Positions 43,894-53,320 of a stretch of DNA of 64,000 bases are shown here, piece by piece (position 1 is the stretch's first letter; each line of letters starts with the position of its first letter). Below the pieces are notes generated by a model. The model worked only from the letters and a program-made list of their open reading frames with translations. It was not told where the DNA came from and searched no databases. The DNA comes from Lachnospiraceae bacterium UBA1712 (GTDB lineage Bacteria > Bacillota > Clostridia > Lachnospirales > Lachnospiraceae), in assembly GCA_002317175.1 (NCBI GenBank), contig DCJA01000018.1, positions 35,688 to 99,687 of the forward strand, read 5' to 3'. Both the position numbers and the translations under genes were made by a program.

Positions 43894-45789
43894 TTACTGC
43901 TTTTCCTTCTTACCGCTAGCTGCTCTCCATACAAGTACAATCATTGCAATGATAAGAACAAGACCACCAATCTGTCCTGTTGTAAAGCTTCCAGAAACAT
44001 TAATTGCAGAATCTATACCAATTACAGCAAATATTGCAAGGAGAATTCCAACCAATCCTTCACCGGCAATCATACCTGAACAGAACAGAATTCCGTTGCT
44101 GGCCTCACCGCCATCCTTCTTTCCTGCCTTAGCATTTTTCTTATCGATAACAAGACGGATAAGTCCACCAATCATAATTGTTGAGCTAAGCTCAAGTGGA
44201 AGGTAAAGACCGATTGCTACAGGGAGTGAAGAAACTCCGATCACTTCAAATGCAATTGCAATAAACGCTCCAATAAATACAAGTGCCCATGGAAGGTTCT
44301 CATTCATAACACCTTCAACAATCATCTTCATAAGTGTTGCCTGTGGTGCTGGAATAGCTTCTGAACCAAAGCCCCATGCCTTATCAAGAAGGAATAATAC
44401 ACCACCAATTGCAAGTCCTGATACAACTGTACCAAGTACTTCACCGATCTGCTGCTTCTTAGGTGTTGCTCCTAAGATATATCCTGTCTTTAAATCCTGT
44501 GATGTATCACCTGCCATACAAGCGATAATACAGATAATAGAACCGATTGCGATAGCGCCCTGCATACCGTGTGCGCCTACGTCTCCTGTAACCTTAAGTA
44601 ATGCTGTCGCAATAAGAAGTGTTGCAATAGCCATACCTGATACAGGGTTGTTAGAGCTACCAACAAGACCAACCATTCTAGATGAAACTGTTGCAAAGAA
44701 GAAACCAAATACAACAATTACAATTGCTCCAAGCAAAGTTACTGGAATTACTGGTAAAGCCCAGAGAAGAAGTATCATGGCAATAACACCAATACAGATA
44801 ACCTTCATGCTAAGGTCCTGCTCTGTACGAAGATTGCTTGTACTCTTTGTTCCCTTAAGACCTGCAATAGCTTCCTTGAATGTCTTAACAATAAGTGGAA
44901 GTGTTTTGCAAAGACTGATAATACCACCGGCAGCAACTGCTCCCGCACCGATATATCTGATATATTTGCTCCAAATCGCTGACGCACCGCCTGCTGCATA
45001 TAATTCTGCAATTGACACATCTGCTGGATAAAGAATTGTATCTCCACCAAATGTTACGATTGCTGGAATACATACAAACCATCCGATGATACCACCAGCG
45101 AACATGTATGCTGCAATCTTTGGTCCACAGATATAACCTACGCCAACAAGCGCTGGATATACTTCTGCAGATAATTCTGTCTTAAGAGCTTCGATCTTAG
45201 CAGTTACTACACCTGCTACAACTCCAAGACCATCTACTAAAAATTTGAATACTGCAGCAACGCCCATACCAATGAATACTGACTTTGCTGATGAGCCACC
45301 CTCTTCACCTGCAAGAAGAACCTCTGCACATGCAGTTCCTTCTGGATAAGGGAGTATTCCATGCTCATTTACAATAAGTGCATTACGAAGTGGAACCATG
45401 AACAGTACACCAAGTAGACCACCTACTACTGAAATAATGGCAATCTCAACCATTGATGGTGCATCCATTACGCCTTCCTTAGCCCACAAAAAGAGTGCTG
45501 GCAAAGTAAAGATGGCACCTGCTGCAAGTGACTCACCTGCAGAACCAATTGTCTGAACCATGTTGCTCTCAAGAATTGAATCTTTCTTAAGAATTACTCT
45601 GATAACAGCCATTGAAATAACGGCTGCTGGGATTGATGCAGATACTGTCATACCAACTCTGAGTCCCAGATACGCATTTGCTGCACCAAATACTACAGCA
45701 AGAATTACACCCATGATTATGGATGTAACTGTAAATTCCGGAGTGATCTTATCAGCCGGAACAAACGGTTTGAATTCTTTGTTATCCAT
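43894..45789 (-). CDS. OPT-family oligopeptide transporter
   Basis: About 631 aa with about 15 membrane segments. GVILAVVFGAANAYLGLRVG near residue 30, EGTACAEVLLAGEEGG near 155 and GDTSQDLKTGYILGATPKKQ near 430 are OPT signatures. The family takes up oligopeptides or metal-peptide complexes with protons. GGAGGTTAAT precedes ATG 45789. It is probably co-transcribed with the PqqD-like gene. Confidence 0.92.
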   Translation of the reverse strand: MDNKEFKPFVPADKITPEFTVTSIIMGVILAVVFGAANAYLGLRVGMTVSASIPAAVISMAVIRVILKKDSILESNMVQTIGSAGESLAAGAIFTLPALFLWAKEGVMDAPSMVEIAIISVVGGLLGVLFMVPLRNALIVNEHGILPYPEGTACAEVLLAGEEGGSSAKSVFIGMGVAAVFKFLVDGLGVVAGVVTAKIEALKTELSAEVYPALVGVGYICGPKIAAYMFAGGIIGWFVCIPAIVTFGGDTILYPADVSIAELYAAGGASAIWSKYIRYIGAGAVAAGGIISLCKTLPLIVKTFKEAIAGLKGTKSTSNLRTEQDLSMKVICIGVIAMILLLWALPVIPVTLLGAIVIVVFGFFFATVSSRMVGLVGSSNNPVSGMAIATLLIATALLKVTGDVGAHGMQGAIAIGSIICIIACMAGDTSQDLKTGYILGATPKKQQIGEVLGTVVSGLAIGGVLFLLDKAWGFGSEAIPAPQATLMKMIVEGVMNENLPWALVFIGAFIAIAFEVIGVSSLPVAIGLYLPLELSSTIMIGGLIRLVIDKKNAKAGKKDGGEASNGILFCSGMIAGEGLVGILLAIFAVIGIDSAINVSGSFTTGQIGGLVLIIAMIVLVWRAASGKKEKQ

Positions 45790-45939
45790 ATTAACCTCCA
45801 ATATATTTGATAAACCAATTTATTTTACCATATTTCCTGACTTTTATATATGCTTTAGTAGTAGTTACGCATAATCCTTCTGTAGAAGGTAGTCATATTA
45901 AATCAACTCATTTTACTATTCTTTATTTCAGCAGATAAA

Positions 45940-46716
45940 TCAACTCATTATAAGCTTCATTATTTCATAAGGCGAATCTACCAGAAAATCAGCCTGAGAT
46001 AGTTCCTCCCTGGATCCAAATCCATACAGACATCCAATAGTTTTTACGTCACATTCTTTGCCTGCTTTAATATCAAGATAACGATCACCTATCATGACAT
46101 ATTCTCCTGGATATCTATCCATAATCAGCTTCAGTATCTCTTCTTTTGGAATAAAATCATAGGCTTGTGCAGGATAGTAATCCATAAACCATCGATCCAG
46201 GCCAAATATCTCCCGGTGAGCTTCAAGATATTTGATTTTGCAATTAGACAAAATGAATAAGCCACAGCCCTTTGCCTTCAGCTCATCCAGCAACTTGAAA
46301 ACTCCATCATACAATACTGCTGCCTTGTTAAACACAAGCTCAACCATGGAATCTCCAACAATCTTCTCAGCTTCCTGTTGAAGTCCAGGATCAAGACCTG
46401 GCATAAAATCATCCCACATCTGTTTGGCCGTCATCCCCAGATACTTCGAAAGAAATTCCTCTGATAACTGGTCCTGATTTTTGTAAGCAAATCCTATATT
46501 ACTGCAAGGCTGATTTTCCTGAGCATAGTCACCTCTACTGTTCAGTTGCTTTTCCTGAGCTAAGCCACTATTGCTACGAGGCTGATTGTCCTGAGCCAAT
46601 CTTTGCTCAACACGATCCTCCAGATAAGCATAAGCTCTCCTTACGGATTCAGCATACAGTTTCTTTGTATTATGTAATGTTCCATCCCAATCAAAGACAA
46701 GATATCTGTCTGGCAT
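45940..46716 (-). CDS. HAD-superfamily phosphatase with a tandem-repeat insertion
   Basis: About 258 aa. Motif I is LVFDWDGTLHNTKKL, motif II ILSNCKIKYLE, and the motif III/IV region MIGDRYLDIKAGKECDVKTI. These resemble phosphoglycolate phosphatase/PpaX proteins. Between the cap helices (residues 41-81) there are three and a third copies of a 12-residue repeat (AQDNQPRSNSGL, AQEKQLNSRGDY, AQENQPCSNIGF). Repeats of this kind are not normal in HAD caps. I use ATG 46716; upstream in-frame codons are unlikely. Confidence 0.88.
   Translation of the reverse strand: MPDRYLVFDWDGTLHNTKKLYAESVRRAYAYLEDRVEQRLAQDNQPRSNSGLAQEKQLNSRGDYAQENQPCSNIGFAYKNQDQLSEEFLSKYLGMTAKQMWDDFMPGLDPGLQQEAEKIVGDSMVELVFNKAAVLYDGVFKLLDELKAKGCGLFILSNCKIKYLEAHREIFGLDRWFMDYYPAQAYDFIPKEEILKLIMDRYPGEYVMIGDRYLDIKAGKECDVKTIGCLYGFGSREELSQADFLVDSPYEIMKLIMS
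46474..46596. repeat. 36-bp imperfect tandem repeat within the HAD phosphatase gene
   Basis: About 3.4 in-frame copies encode AQ-x-NQ-x-SN-type 12-mers. Copies have diverged more than those at 33500-33571, so the array is older. Confidence 0.85.
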
Positions 46717-46821
46717 CAATTTGTACCTCTGTATATATAAACTATCATCAATTATACATAAAAACAGATACATATGAATATCCATATGTATCTGCTATAT
46801 GCATGTATCTGTTCACTGTTA

Positions 46822-47292
46822 CTAGATTAATTCCATTGCATTGATCATTTCGATTGCAGCAAGCGCACAGTCATAGCCCTTGTTGCCTGCCTTTGATCCT
46901 GCTCTCTCAATGGCCTGCTCAATATTCTCTGTTGTGATTACACCAAAGAGCACTGGCTTGCCTGTAGACATTCCAACCTGAGCGATTCCCTTAGATACCT
47001 CCGAACATACATAATCATAATGAGATGTTGAACCTCTTATAACAGCACCTACGGCGATTACAGCATCGTATTTGTCAGACTCTGCCATCTTCTTTGCTAC
47101 AACTGGAATTTCAAATGCACCTGGAACCCAGACTGCTGTAATATTCTTGTCTTCAACACCATGACGAACAAGTCCATCTACAGCGCCATCAAGAAGCTTT
47201 TCTACTATAAAGCTGTTAAATCTTGATGCGATAATACCGACACGCATTCCCTCTTTTGCTACTACTTTTCCTTCAACTACATTAATGCTCAT
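46822..47292 (-). CDS. ribH: 6,7-dimethyl-8-ribityllumazine synthase
   Basis: 156 aa. GIIASRFNSFIVEKLLDGAV, VWVPGAFEIPVVAKKM, AVIAVGAVIRGSTSHYDYV and FGVITTENIEQAIERAG are the conserved lumazine synthase strands. It condenses the pyrimidine and butanone phosphate into lumazine. Last gene of the riboflavin operon, with GGAGGATATAGAT before the ATG. Confidence 0.96.
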   Translation of the reverse strand: MSINVVEGKVVAKEGMRVGIIASRFNSFIVEKLLDGAVDGLVRHGVEDKNITAVWVPGAFEIPVVAKKMAESDKYDAVIAVGAVIRGSTSHYDYVCSEVSKGIAQVGMSTGKPVLFGVITTENIEQAIERAGSKAGNKGYDCALAAIEMINAMELI

Positions 47293-47402
47293 ATCTATAT
47301 CCTCCTAAGATATTTTATATTGTTTTTGATTTGTTTTTACTGATTTATCTGACAATGATAATTTTGCTACTCACAAAATCACATTTCGTTTCTTTATTTT
47401 TC

Positions 47403-48623
47403 CTACTCAAATGATATATGTTTAAAAATGTGTCCCATTCTGTCCTGCTTGGTTCTCAGATAAAATTTGTCGAACTTGCAGGGTTCTATTTCGATTGGAA
47501 CCCTTTCATTGATTACAAAATTGAAGCCCTCAAGGCCATATATCTTTTCCGGATTATTTGTAAGAAGCCTTATCGAATTGACTCCCAGATCCTGTAGCAT
47601 CTGTGCACCTGACCAGTATTCTCGCAAATCTGCTGCAAATCCCAACTCAAGGTTGGCATCAACAGTATCTCTGCCTCTTTCCTGAAGTTCGTAGGCCTTA
47701 AGCTTATTGATAAGTCCTATTCCTCGGCCCTCCTGTCTCATGTAGAGGATAATGCCACGGCCTTCCTTCTGGACCATTTCCATAGCCTTGTTAAGCTGCG
47801 GTCCACAGTCACATCTCTGAGAACCAAATACATCTCCAGTGAGGCATTCAGAGTGAACTCTGCACAGCACATTTTCTCCGTCTCCAATATCACCGCACAC
47901 AAGAGCTACATGATGTTCACCATTGATATCATTGACATATCCATATATCTGAAACTCACCATAGGCAGTAGGAAGCTTTGCACATGCTTCCCTGATCATA
48001 TGAACTTCATAGCGTCTCAGATAATCCTGCAAATCCTTGATTGTGATAAATACAAGGCCATGAGTTATTGCAAGTTGCTTCAATTCCTCGCTTCTCATCA
48101 TGGTGCCATCTTCTCTCATGATTTCACAGCAAAGTCCACATTCTGTCAGCCCTGCCAGCCTGCACAGATCAACAGTGGCCTCAGTATGCCCATTTCTCAC
48201 AAGTACTCCGCCATGTCTTGCAGTAAGAGGAAATACATGTCCTGGTCTTCTCAAGTCGGCTCCTTTAGTAGCTGGATCACACAGCTTTCTACAGGTATAA
48301 CCTCTCTCCTCTGCTGAGATTCCAGTAGTAGTGTCCACATGGTCAATAGAAACTGTAAATGCGGTACAATGATTGTCTGTATTCTCTGATACCATCTGTG
48401 GAAGATTCAATTTATCAGCAATCGCTTTAGACATCGGTGTACAAATCAGGCCTTTTCCAACGCTCGCCATAAAATTCACATTTTCCCGGGTCGCAAATTC
48501 TGCCGCACAGATAAAATCACCTTCATTTTCTCTGTCAGGATCATCAATGCACATGATAACCTTTCCAGCTTTAAGCGCCTCGATTGCTTCCGGAATTGTA
48601 TTGAATTTGAATTCCATACTCAT
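47403..48623 (-). CDS. ribBA: Bifunctional DHBP synthase/GTP cyclohydrolase II
   Basis: About 406 aa. Residues 1-200 are DHBP synthase (IDDPDRENEGDFICAAEF, CTPMSKAIADKL, RRPGHVFPL). The rest is GTP cyclohydrolase II with its zinc site CRVHSECLTGDVFGSQRCDC, MRQEGRGIGLINKLKAYELQ and LTNNPEKIYGLEG. It supplies both branches of riboflavin synthesis. I start at ATG 48623 (MSMEFKF) near AAGAGGAAAG; an ATG two codons on is possible. The 110 bp to ribH are AT-rich. Confidence 0.95.
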   Translation of the reverse strand: MSMEFKFNTIPEAIEALKAGKVIMCIDDPDRENEGDFICAAEFATRENVNFMASVGKGLICTPMSKAIADKLNLPQMVSENTDNHCTAFTVSIDHVDTTTGISAEERGYTCRKLCDPATKGADLRRPGHVFPLTARHGGVLVRNGHTEATVDLCRLAGLTECGLCCEIMREDGTMMRSEELKQLAITHGLVFITIKDLQDYLRRYEVHMIREACAKLPTAYGEFQIYGYVNDINGEHHVALVCGDIGDGENVLCRVHSECLTGDVFGSQRCDCGPQLNKAMEMVQKEGRGIILYMRQEGRGIGLINKLKAYELQERGRDTVDANLELGFAADLREYWSGAQMLQDLGVNSIRLLTNNPEKIYGLEGFNFVINERVPIEIEPCKFDKFYLRTKQDRMGHIFKHISFE

Positions 48624-48650
48624 CTTTCCTCTTCTTTCTGTATATACATG

Positions 48651-48738
48651 ATGCTTACGCATTCTTTCATTTCATATTTCTATTATGCTTTTGCATTCTG
48701 TTCATTTCATATTTCTATGATGCTTTCGCATTCTGTTC
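48651..48738. repeat. 35-bp tandem repeat between ribBA and ribE
   Basis: Units at 48651, 48685 and 48720 begin ATGCTTNCGCATTCT (one has TTG) and continue with TTCATTTCATATTTCTAT; the third is partial. The intergenic space of the rib operon is made mostly of this array. Confidence 0.85.
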
Positions 48739-48741
48739 TAA

Positions 48742-49386
48742 TCAGAATCCATGCTCTGCCAAAAATTCCATGGTAATCTTTGACTCTTTCTTTACAGGCT
48801 CTATTCCCAGAAGCCTCTTTACATATTTACCGAGAATATCATTTTCCAGATTGACCAGATCACCTGCTCTCTTTTTCAGTAAAATGGTCTCACTTGCGGT
48901 ATGTGGAATAATGGACACCTCAAAAAAATCAGTTCCAAGAGTTGCTACAGTAAGGCTGATTCCATCAATGGTAATGGACCCCTTCTCTACTATCAATCCG
49001 ATAATATCTTCTGATGCCTTGATTCTCACCCACACGGCATTTTCTTCCTGCTTCATGGACACAATGGTTCCTGTTCCATCTATATGTCCTGACACGATAT
49101 GCCCGCCAAATCTTCCCTCAGCTGACATAGCCCTCTCGAGATCAACCTGACTGCCATTTGACAACAGACCAAGGTTGGTTCTTCTGAGAGTTTCAGGCAT
49201 CACATCTGCGCAAAAGCCTCCTGCCATCAGTCTGGTAACCGTAAGGCAGACCCCATTAACTGCTATGGAATCTCCTATCCTTGTTCCCTCCAGAACCTTG
49301 CTGGCAGCAATTTCTATCTCTCCGCTAGAGCAAGCACTTATTACTTTTTTTACAGTTCCAACTTCTTCTATGATTCCAGTAAACAC
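48742..49386 (-). CDS. ribE: Riboflavin synthase alpha chain
   Basis: About 214 aa. It has two lumazine-binding barrels: FTGIIEEVGTVKKV with VNGVCLTVTRL and DVMPETLRRTNLG, then GGHIVSGHIDGTGTIVS with IDGISLTVATL and IPHTASETILL. The start is GTG at 49386 behind AGGAGAGAGG; longer in-frame readings add unconserved residues. It makes riboflavin from two lumazines. Second gene of the operon. Confidence 0.95.
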   Translation of the reverse strand: MFTGIIEEVGTVKKVISACSSGEIEIAASKVLEGTRIGDSIAVNGVCLTVTRLMAGGFCADVMPETLRRTNLGLLSNGSQVDLERAMSAEGRFGGHIVSGHIDGTGTIVSMKQEENAVWVRIKASEDIIGLIVEKGSITIDGISLTVATLGTDFFEVSIIPHTASETILLKKRAGDLVNLENDILGKYVKRLLGIEPVKKESKITMEFLAEHGF

Positions 49387-49487
49387 TGTAACCTCTCTCC
49401 TATTCTTTATAACTTCCAAACTTGTAGCCAAGAAGTTACCAGCTTATTTGATATAACCTTTTTCGACGTACTCAGACAGTTACTATC

Positions 49488-50663
49488 TTATTCTCTACAG
49501 TTCTTTACGTCGTACTCAAGAAGCAAGTCTTCTCCCAGCTGAGTCAGACCTCTCAATGATAACTGTACACTTTCTGATGGAAGTTTGATTCCCAGGCCTT
49601 CCACCGGGGTCTTGGCATCCTTGCCGCCAAAAATCTTAGGTGCAACATATGCCATAACATGATTTACGATCCCTGCCTTTAGCGCGGCCTCATGAAGACT
49701 TCCTCCTCCTTCTATAAGTACGCTGTCAAGACGCTGCTCACTCATCCATTCAGTTATCTTCTTAAGATCAACCCGTCCATCTTCTCCTGGACAGTTGATA
49801 ACTTCCACGCCAGCCTCTCGAAGTTGTTCTATCCTATTCCAATCATTTGCAACTTCTGCATTCTCGGTTTGTAAAACCAAGTCCCTATCATCTGCCGCAT
49901 CTGCTTGTGACATAAGGTTTGCAGCATTATAGGCCACTACTGTTCTCTGCTCTTTGGCAGTTCTTACAATATTGGACTCCATAGGAATACGCAGACTGGA
50001 ATCCACGATGATTCGCACTGGCTGGTGGTGTTCACCCTCAAGTCGAACATTTAACATTGGGTCATCTGCCAATACTGTTCCAATCCCTGCCATAATCGCA
50101 CTGTACATAGTTCTCGTCTCATGCACATGCGCTCTTGCCTGTTCACCCGTTATCCATTTGGAAGCACCAGTATATGTTGCAATTTTCCCGTCAAGAGTCA
50201 TGGCATATTTCATTACCACATAGGGTTCATTAGTCTGAATAAAATGGAAAAACGCAGGATTAATAGCATCGCATTCTTCTCGCATGAAATCTTCTACTAC
50301 TTCAATCCCCTGCTCTCTGAGCTGTTTGCACCCCTTTCCACTTACCATTGGATTCGGATCCCTTGAGCCTATTACAACCTTACCAATTCTATGTGCAATC
50401 ACTGCCTCAGTGCATGGAGGCTGCTTACCCGTGTGACAGCAGGGCTCCAGGGTTACATACATAGTTGCTCCTGCAGCGTCCTCCTTTAGCCTGCTAAGTG
50501 CATCACGCTCAGCATGCAGCTGTCCGTATGCGTGATGATAACCTTCAGCTATTATTTTTCCATCCTTTACTATTACCGCGCCTACTGCAGGATTGGGATT
50601 AACAAATCCGCTTCCCTTTCTTGCCAGTTCTATTGCACGCAGCATATATTCTCTGTCTGTCAT
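49488..50663 (-). CDS. ribD: Bifunctional riboflavin deaminase/reductase
   Basis: About 391 aa. The N-terminal deaminase has YGQLHAERDALSRL and the zinc ligands in LEPCCHTGKQPPCTEAVI. The C-terminal reductase begins PYVVMKYAMTLDGKIATYTG and includes DSVLIEGGGSLHEAALKAG and APKIFGG. ATG 50663 has GAGGATAAGG just upstream. First gene of the riboflavin operon, directly behind the FMN riboswitch and terminators. Confidence 0.95.
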   Translation of the reverse strand: MTDREYMLRAIELARKGSGFVNPNPAVGAVIVKDGKIIAEGYHHAYGQLHAERDALSRLKEDAAGATMYVTLEPCCHTGKQPPCTEAVIAHRIGKVVIGSRDPNPMVSGKGCKQLREQGIEVVEDFMREECDAINPAFFHFIQTNEPYVVMKYAMTLDGKIATYTGASKWITGEQARAHVHETRTMYSAIMAGIGTVLADDPMLNVRLEGEHHQPVRIIVDSSLRIPMESNIVRTAKEQRTVVAYNAANLMSQADAADDRDLVLQTENAEVANDWNRIEQLREAGVEVINCPGEDGRVDLKKITEWMSEQRLDSVLIEGGGSLHEAALKAGIVNHVMAYVAPKIFGGKDAKTPVEGLGIKLPSESVQLSLRGLTQLGEDLLLEYDVKNCRE

Positions 50664-50685
50664 CCTTATCCTCATAAATACAAAA

Positions 50686-50708
50686 AGCCCTGCGAAATAC
50701 ACAGGGCT
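50686..50708 (-). terminator. Second hairpin before ribD
   Basis: AGCCCTG and CAGGGCT pair around CGAAATACA; five T follow on the minus strand, ending just before the ribD ribosome site. It may be a second attenuator. Confidence 0.65.
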
Positions 50709-50761
50709 GCAATTCATAATCATTATATGTTTGTCTCAGGGACTTGCCCTGCAAATAAAAA

Positions 50762-50789
50762 ATGCTCTGGAAATAATATTCCAGAGCAT
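50762..50789 (-). terminator. FMN-riboswitch terminator
   Basis: ATGCTCTGG and CCAGAGCAT plus flanking A/T pairs form a long stem followed by six T on the minus strand. Confidence 0.8.
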
Positions 50790-50841
50790 CAACTTACAAA
50801 CAAAATATCAATTACACTCGTATACAAAAAGTATTCGAATG

Positions 50842-50948
50842 CTTCTTCTTTCATCCAGACTATACTGTCGGCCCTGGAATTACACCAGATCATGCTTACG
50901 CTCGCGGGCTTTACCGCCGGTGAGGAATTACACCTCGCCCTGAAGATT
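50842..50948 (-). promoter_or_regulatory. FMN riboswitch (RFN element)
   Basis: On the minus strand the RFN blocks occur in order: CTTCAGGGC, GAGGTGTAATTCCTCACC, GGCGGTAAAGCCCGCGAGCG, CTGGTGTAATTCCAG, GCCGACAGTATAGTCTG and GATGAAAGAAG. FMN binding normally favours termination, lowering rib gene expression. It stands 180 bp before ribD. Confidence 0.96.
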
Positions 50949-51006
50949 TATTCAACTGAGCAAAGTCTAGCACTATATGACCAAACTGTCAACTTACTCA
51001 TGCATA

Positions 51007-52248
51007 TCATACTGATATATCAAAGGATGTCGCCTGTGACATATCTTTGGTAGGCATCGATAAATGTATTGCCGATGTCGAATCGCTCATTGATAAGGAT
51101 TGTGAAGCAGCAATATTCTTTGCTGTTTCCGGATTCGCTACTGCTACTGCAAGCTGTCCTCCCGAAGCCATTCCCGTGGAACCATTGCCCAGCGAAACAC
51201 CAATACCTCCACCTTCCTTCATCTTCTCAAGATACTTGAAAACAGCCTTAAGATATTCCGAATCAGCCTTGGTAATTTCCTTCATCTCCTTGCAGCGATG
51301 CTTTATCTTCATCATCTTATAGTCTGCAGGATCTATATCTCCTCTGGCAGCTGTAAGCGAATCTGCCAGTTCTCCTAGTCCCATCTGCTCAAGCATATCC
51401 TGCATGCCCTCTTCCATTTCATCCATTAGTTCAGAGGTCATTTCTTCCATGCTGTCCGTCATATCATCATAAATAGCCTGCATCTCATTCATCATATCGT
51501 CAGACATAGCCTGTAACTCATTCATCGTATCAGCTGACTGTTGTTGCAACTGTTCAAAAGCTGCAGTCAACTCCTCCAAAGACATATCTTCAAATTCAGA
51601 ATCATAATCACCACTATACGCCTGTTCGTCAATGTCCTCTGATTCTATGTTTTCTTCCTGGCTATCTTCCAGTCTTTCTTCCTGCTCAATCTCTATATCT
51701 GCACAGGGTCCACCTGAAGCCTTAAGCATTTCCTCTTCCTCAAGATGCTTAACCTTCTTTCTGGCGGCCCGTTCCATGGCCTTTGCATGAGTAATAGCTG
51801 CTTCTATTTCTTCCGCGTCATATTTGCCACTCTTCTTTTCCTCTTTGAGCCTCAATAGTTCACGTCGAGCCGAACTAACTGCCTGTCTGGCAGTCTGCGA
51901 AGTTTTGCTTCTGATTATCTTGGAGGATATATCCTTGAACTGATATCTAAGTTTCTTTTTCTCCAGAGAAGCATCCTTAACCTTCTCTCTATCTGCTTTC
52001 AGCTTCTCACTATAACTCATGGAACTGCTAATGATATTGTTATTATAGTTCAGATAAGCTGGCTGCTTTTGCTCCTTGCTTGCATCCTGCAGCATTCTCT
52101 TCAGGCTGATATGTCCATTGCTGATATCAGCGCTATTAACTGCGTTACTATTGCTTTTTCTTCCAAGATTAAGCGGACTATTTTTTCCTTGATTAAGAGA
52201 ACTGTTTAACTTATATGAAGTTGTGTTCAACTGAAGATTTACCCTCAT
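51007..52248 (-). CDS. Coiled-coil protein of unknown function
   Basis: 413 aa, no signal peptide or membrane helix. The N-terminus is Asn/Ser-rich, residues 80-170 are a basic helical coil (TARQAVSSARRELLRLKEEK), 185-215 is acidic and 215-300 is Met/Glu-rich (DDMMNEMQAIYDDMTDSMEE), with a Gly/Ser-rich C-terminal part. It forms a pair with the gene at 52345-53139, which has a similar Asn/Ser-rich start. The proteins look secreted or filament-associated but lack a known domain. Confidence 0.6.
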   Translation of the reverse strand: MRVNLQLNTTSYKLNSSLNQGKNSPLNLGRKSNSNAVNSADISNGHISLKRMLQDASKEQKQPAYLNYNNNIISSSMSYSEKLKADREKVKDASLEKKKLRYQFKDISSKIIRSKTSQTARQAVSSARRELLRLKEEKKSGKYDAEEIEAAITHAKAMERAARKKVKHLEEEEMLKASGGPCADIEIEQEERLEDSQEENIESEDIDEQAYSGDYDSEFEDMSLEELTAAFEQLQQQSADTMNELQAMSDDMMNEMQAIYDDMTDSMEEMTSELMDEMEEGMQDMLEQMGLGELADSLTAARGDIDPADYKMMKIKHRCKEMKEITKADSEYLKAVFKYLEKMKEGGGIGVSLGNGSTGMASGGQLAVAVANPETAKNIAASQSLSMSDSTSAIHLSMPTKDMSQATSFDISV

Positions 52249-52282
52249 AATAATTCCTCATAATCACCAGTAAATGTACACT

Positions 52283-52330
52283 GCTTCATTACACCAGTGA
52301 ATTATCAACGCTTCATCACACCAGTGAATT
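52283..52330. repeat. 21-bp direct repeat, period 27
   Basis: GCTTCATNACACCAGTGAATT occurs at 52283 and 52310 between the two coiled-coil protein genes. Confidence 0.75.
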
Positions 52331-52344
52331 CATTTCAACAAGTA

Positions 52345-53139
52345 CTAGCCTCTAAAATCTATATTCTGTCCCAATAGCTTTTCACTTTCAGTCTGAACAC
52401 TGTTACTACGCTCATTGAACGCGTATTCCTCAATTTTCTTGATAAGACTGTCAAATGAGTCCGCCATAATGGTCACAATTCCATCATCTCGCTCTTCTAT
52501 CTGAACATTCATATCATTAGCTTCAGAATCCAGTTTCTGACTATTCTTCTCGGCGAGCTTCTCAAGCCGCTCCTGCTCCTCTTCCCTGGCAGCTTTCTTC
52601 TGTTCCGCCTTCTTTTCTTCTTTTTTCTGCTCTGATTTTTTCTCTATTCTTTCCTTTTGGGCATCGCTACTCTTTTGAAGCGCAGCGAAGAATGATGTTG
52701 TTCCATTGTCATTAACCTGCATTACTACGCCCTTGAGACTTGCGCCTGCGCTCTGGGCTGCTGCTTTGATCTGCTCTATCTGCTGAGTCGCTCCACTCAA
52801 TATACCCTCATACTGCTTACGGTATTTTTCATCAGTAGCCATTCTTTCTATTTTTTCTTCATCAATAAGCACTACTGTCTTTAGGCTGTTTGCATACGCA
52901 CCTGCATTGGCCCTAGCATTTTCCTTTTCAGCAGAGCTAACCAGAATAAAATCATACTGGCCATATTTCTTTTTCAGCTGTTCATAATACTTCTGAGCCT
53001 TTTCGGACAGTTCAGGTTCTCCAATGGTTCTACCCGAATTTGTCGAATTTATATCAGAGTTTTCTTTTGTCTTATCTGACTTATTGGCACTATAGTCAGA
53101 CTGAGCCTGATAAGCATTCATTACACTATTAATGTTCAT
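52345..53139 (-). CDS. Coiled-coil protein of unknown function (DUF6033-like)
   Basis: 264 aa. It begins MNINSVMNAYQAQSDYSANK, has LSEKAQKYYEQLKKKYGQYD near residue 45, the strand FILVSSAEKENARANAGAYA, then a Lys/Glu coiled coil (residues 160-205), and ends with VTIMADSFDSLIKKIEEYAF. I recall this pattern from Lachnospiraceae proteins labelled DUF6033; the label is unverified. It is first of a two-gene transcript behind a good promoter. Confidence 0.65.
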   Translation of the reverse strand: MNINSVMNAYQAQSDYSANKSDKTKENSDINSTNSGRTIGEPELSEKAQKYYEQLKKKYGQYDFILVSSAEKENARANAGAYANSLKTVVLIDEEKIERMATDEKYRKQYEGILSGATQQIEQIKAAAQSAGASLKGVVMQVNDNGTTSFFAALQKSSDAQKERIEKKSEQKKEEKKAEQKKAAREEEQERLEKLAEKNSQKLDSEANDMNVQIEERDDGIVTIMADSFDSLIKKIEEYAFNERSNSVQTESEKLLGQNIDFRG

Positions 53140-53320
53140 ACTAACCTCCTAGCATTATCTACATTTATACATATTCAATTACCGGAAATACGGGAAATCT
53201 CTGCCAGAACCGACATAAAGAAAATGATAAACAGATATAGTACACCTATACTATATCTAAAGCTCTCAATCCTTGAGAAATACCACGAAATCCGTTTCGC
53301 TACTAATACTAAATATTTGT

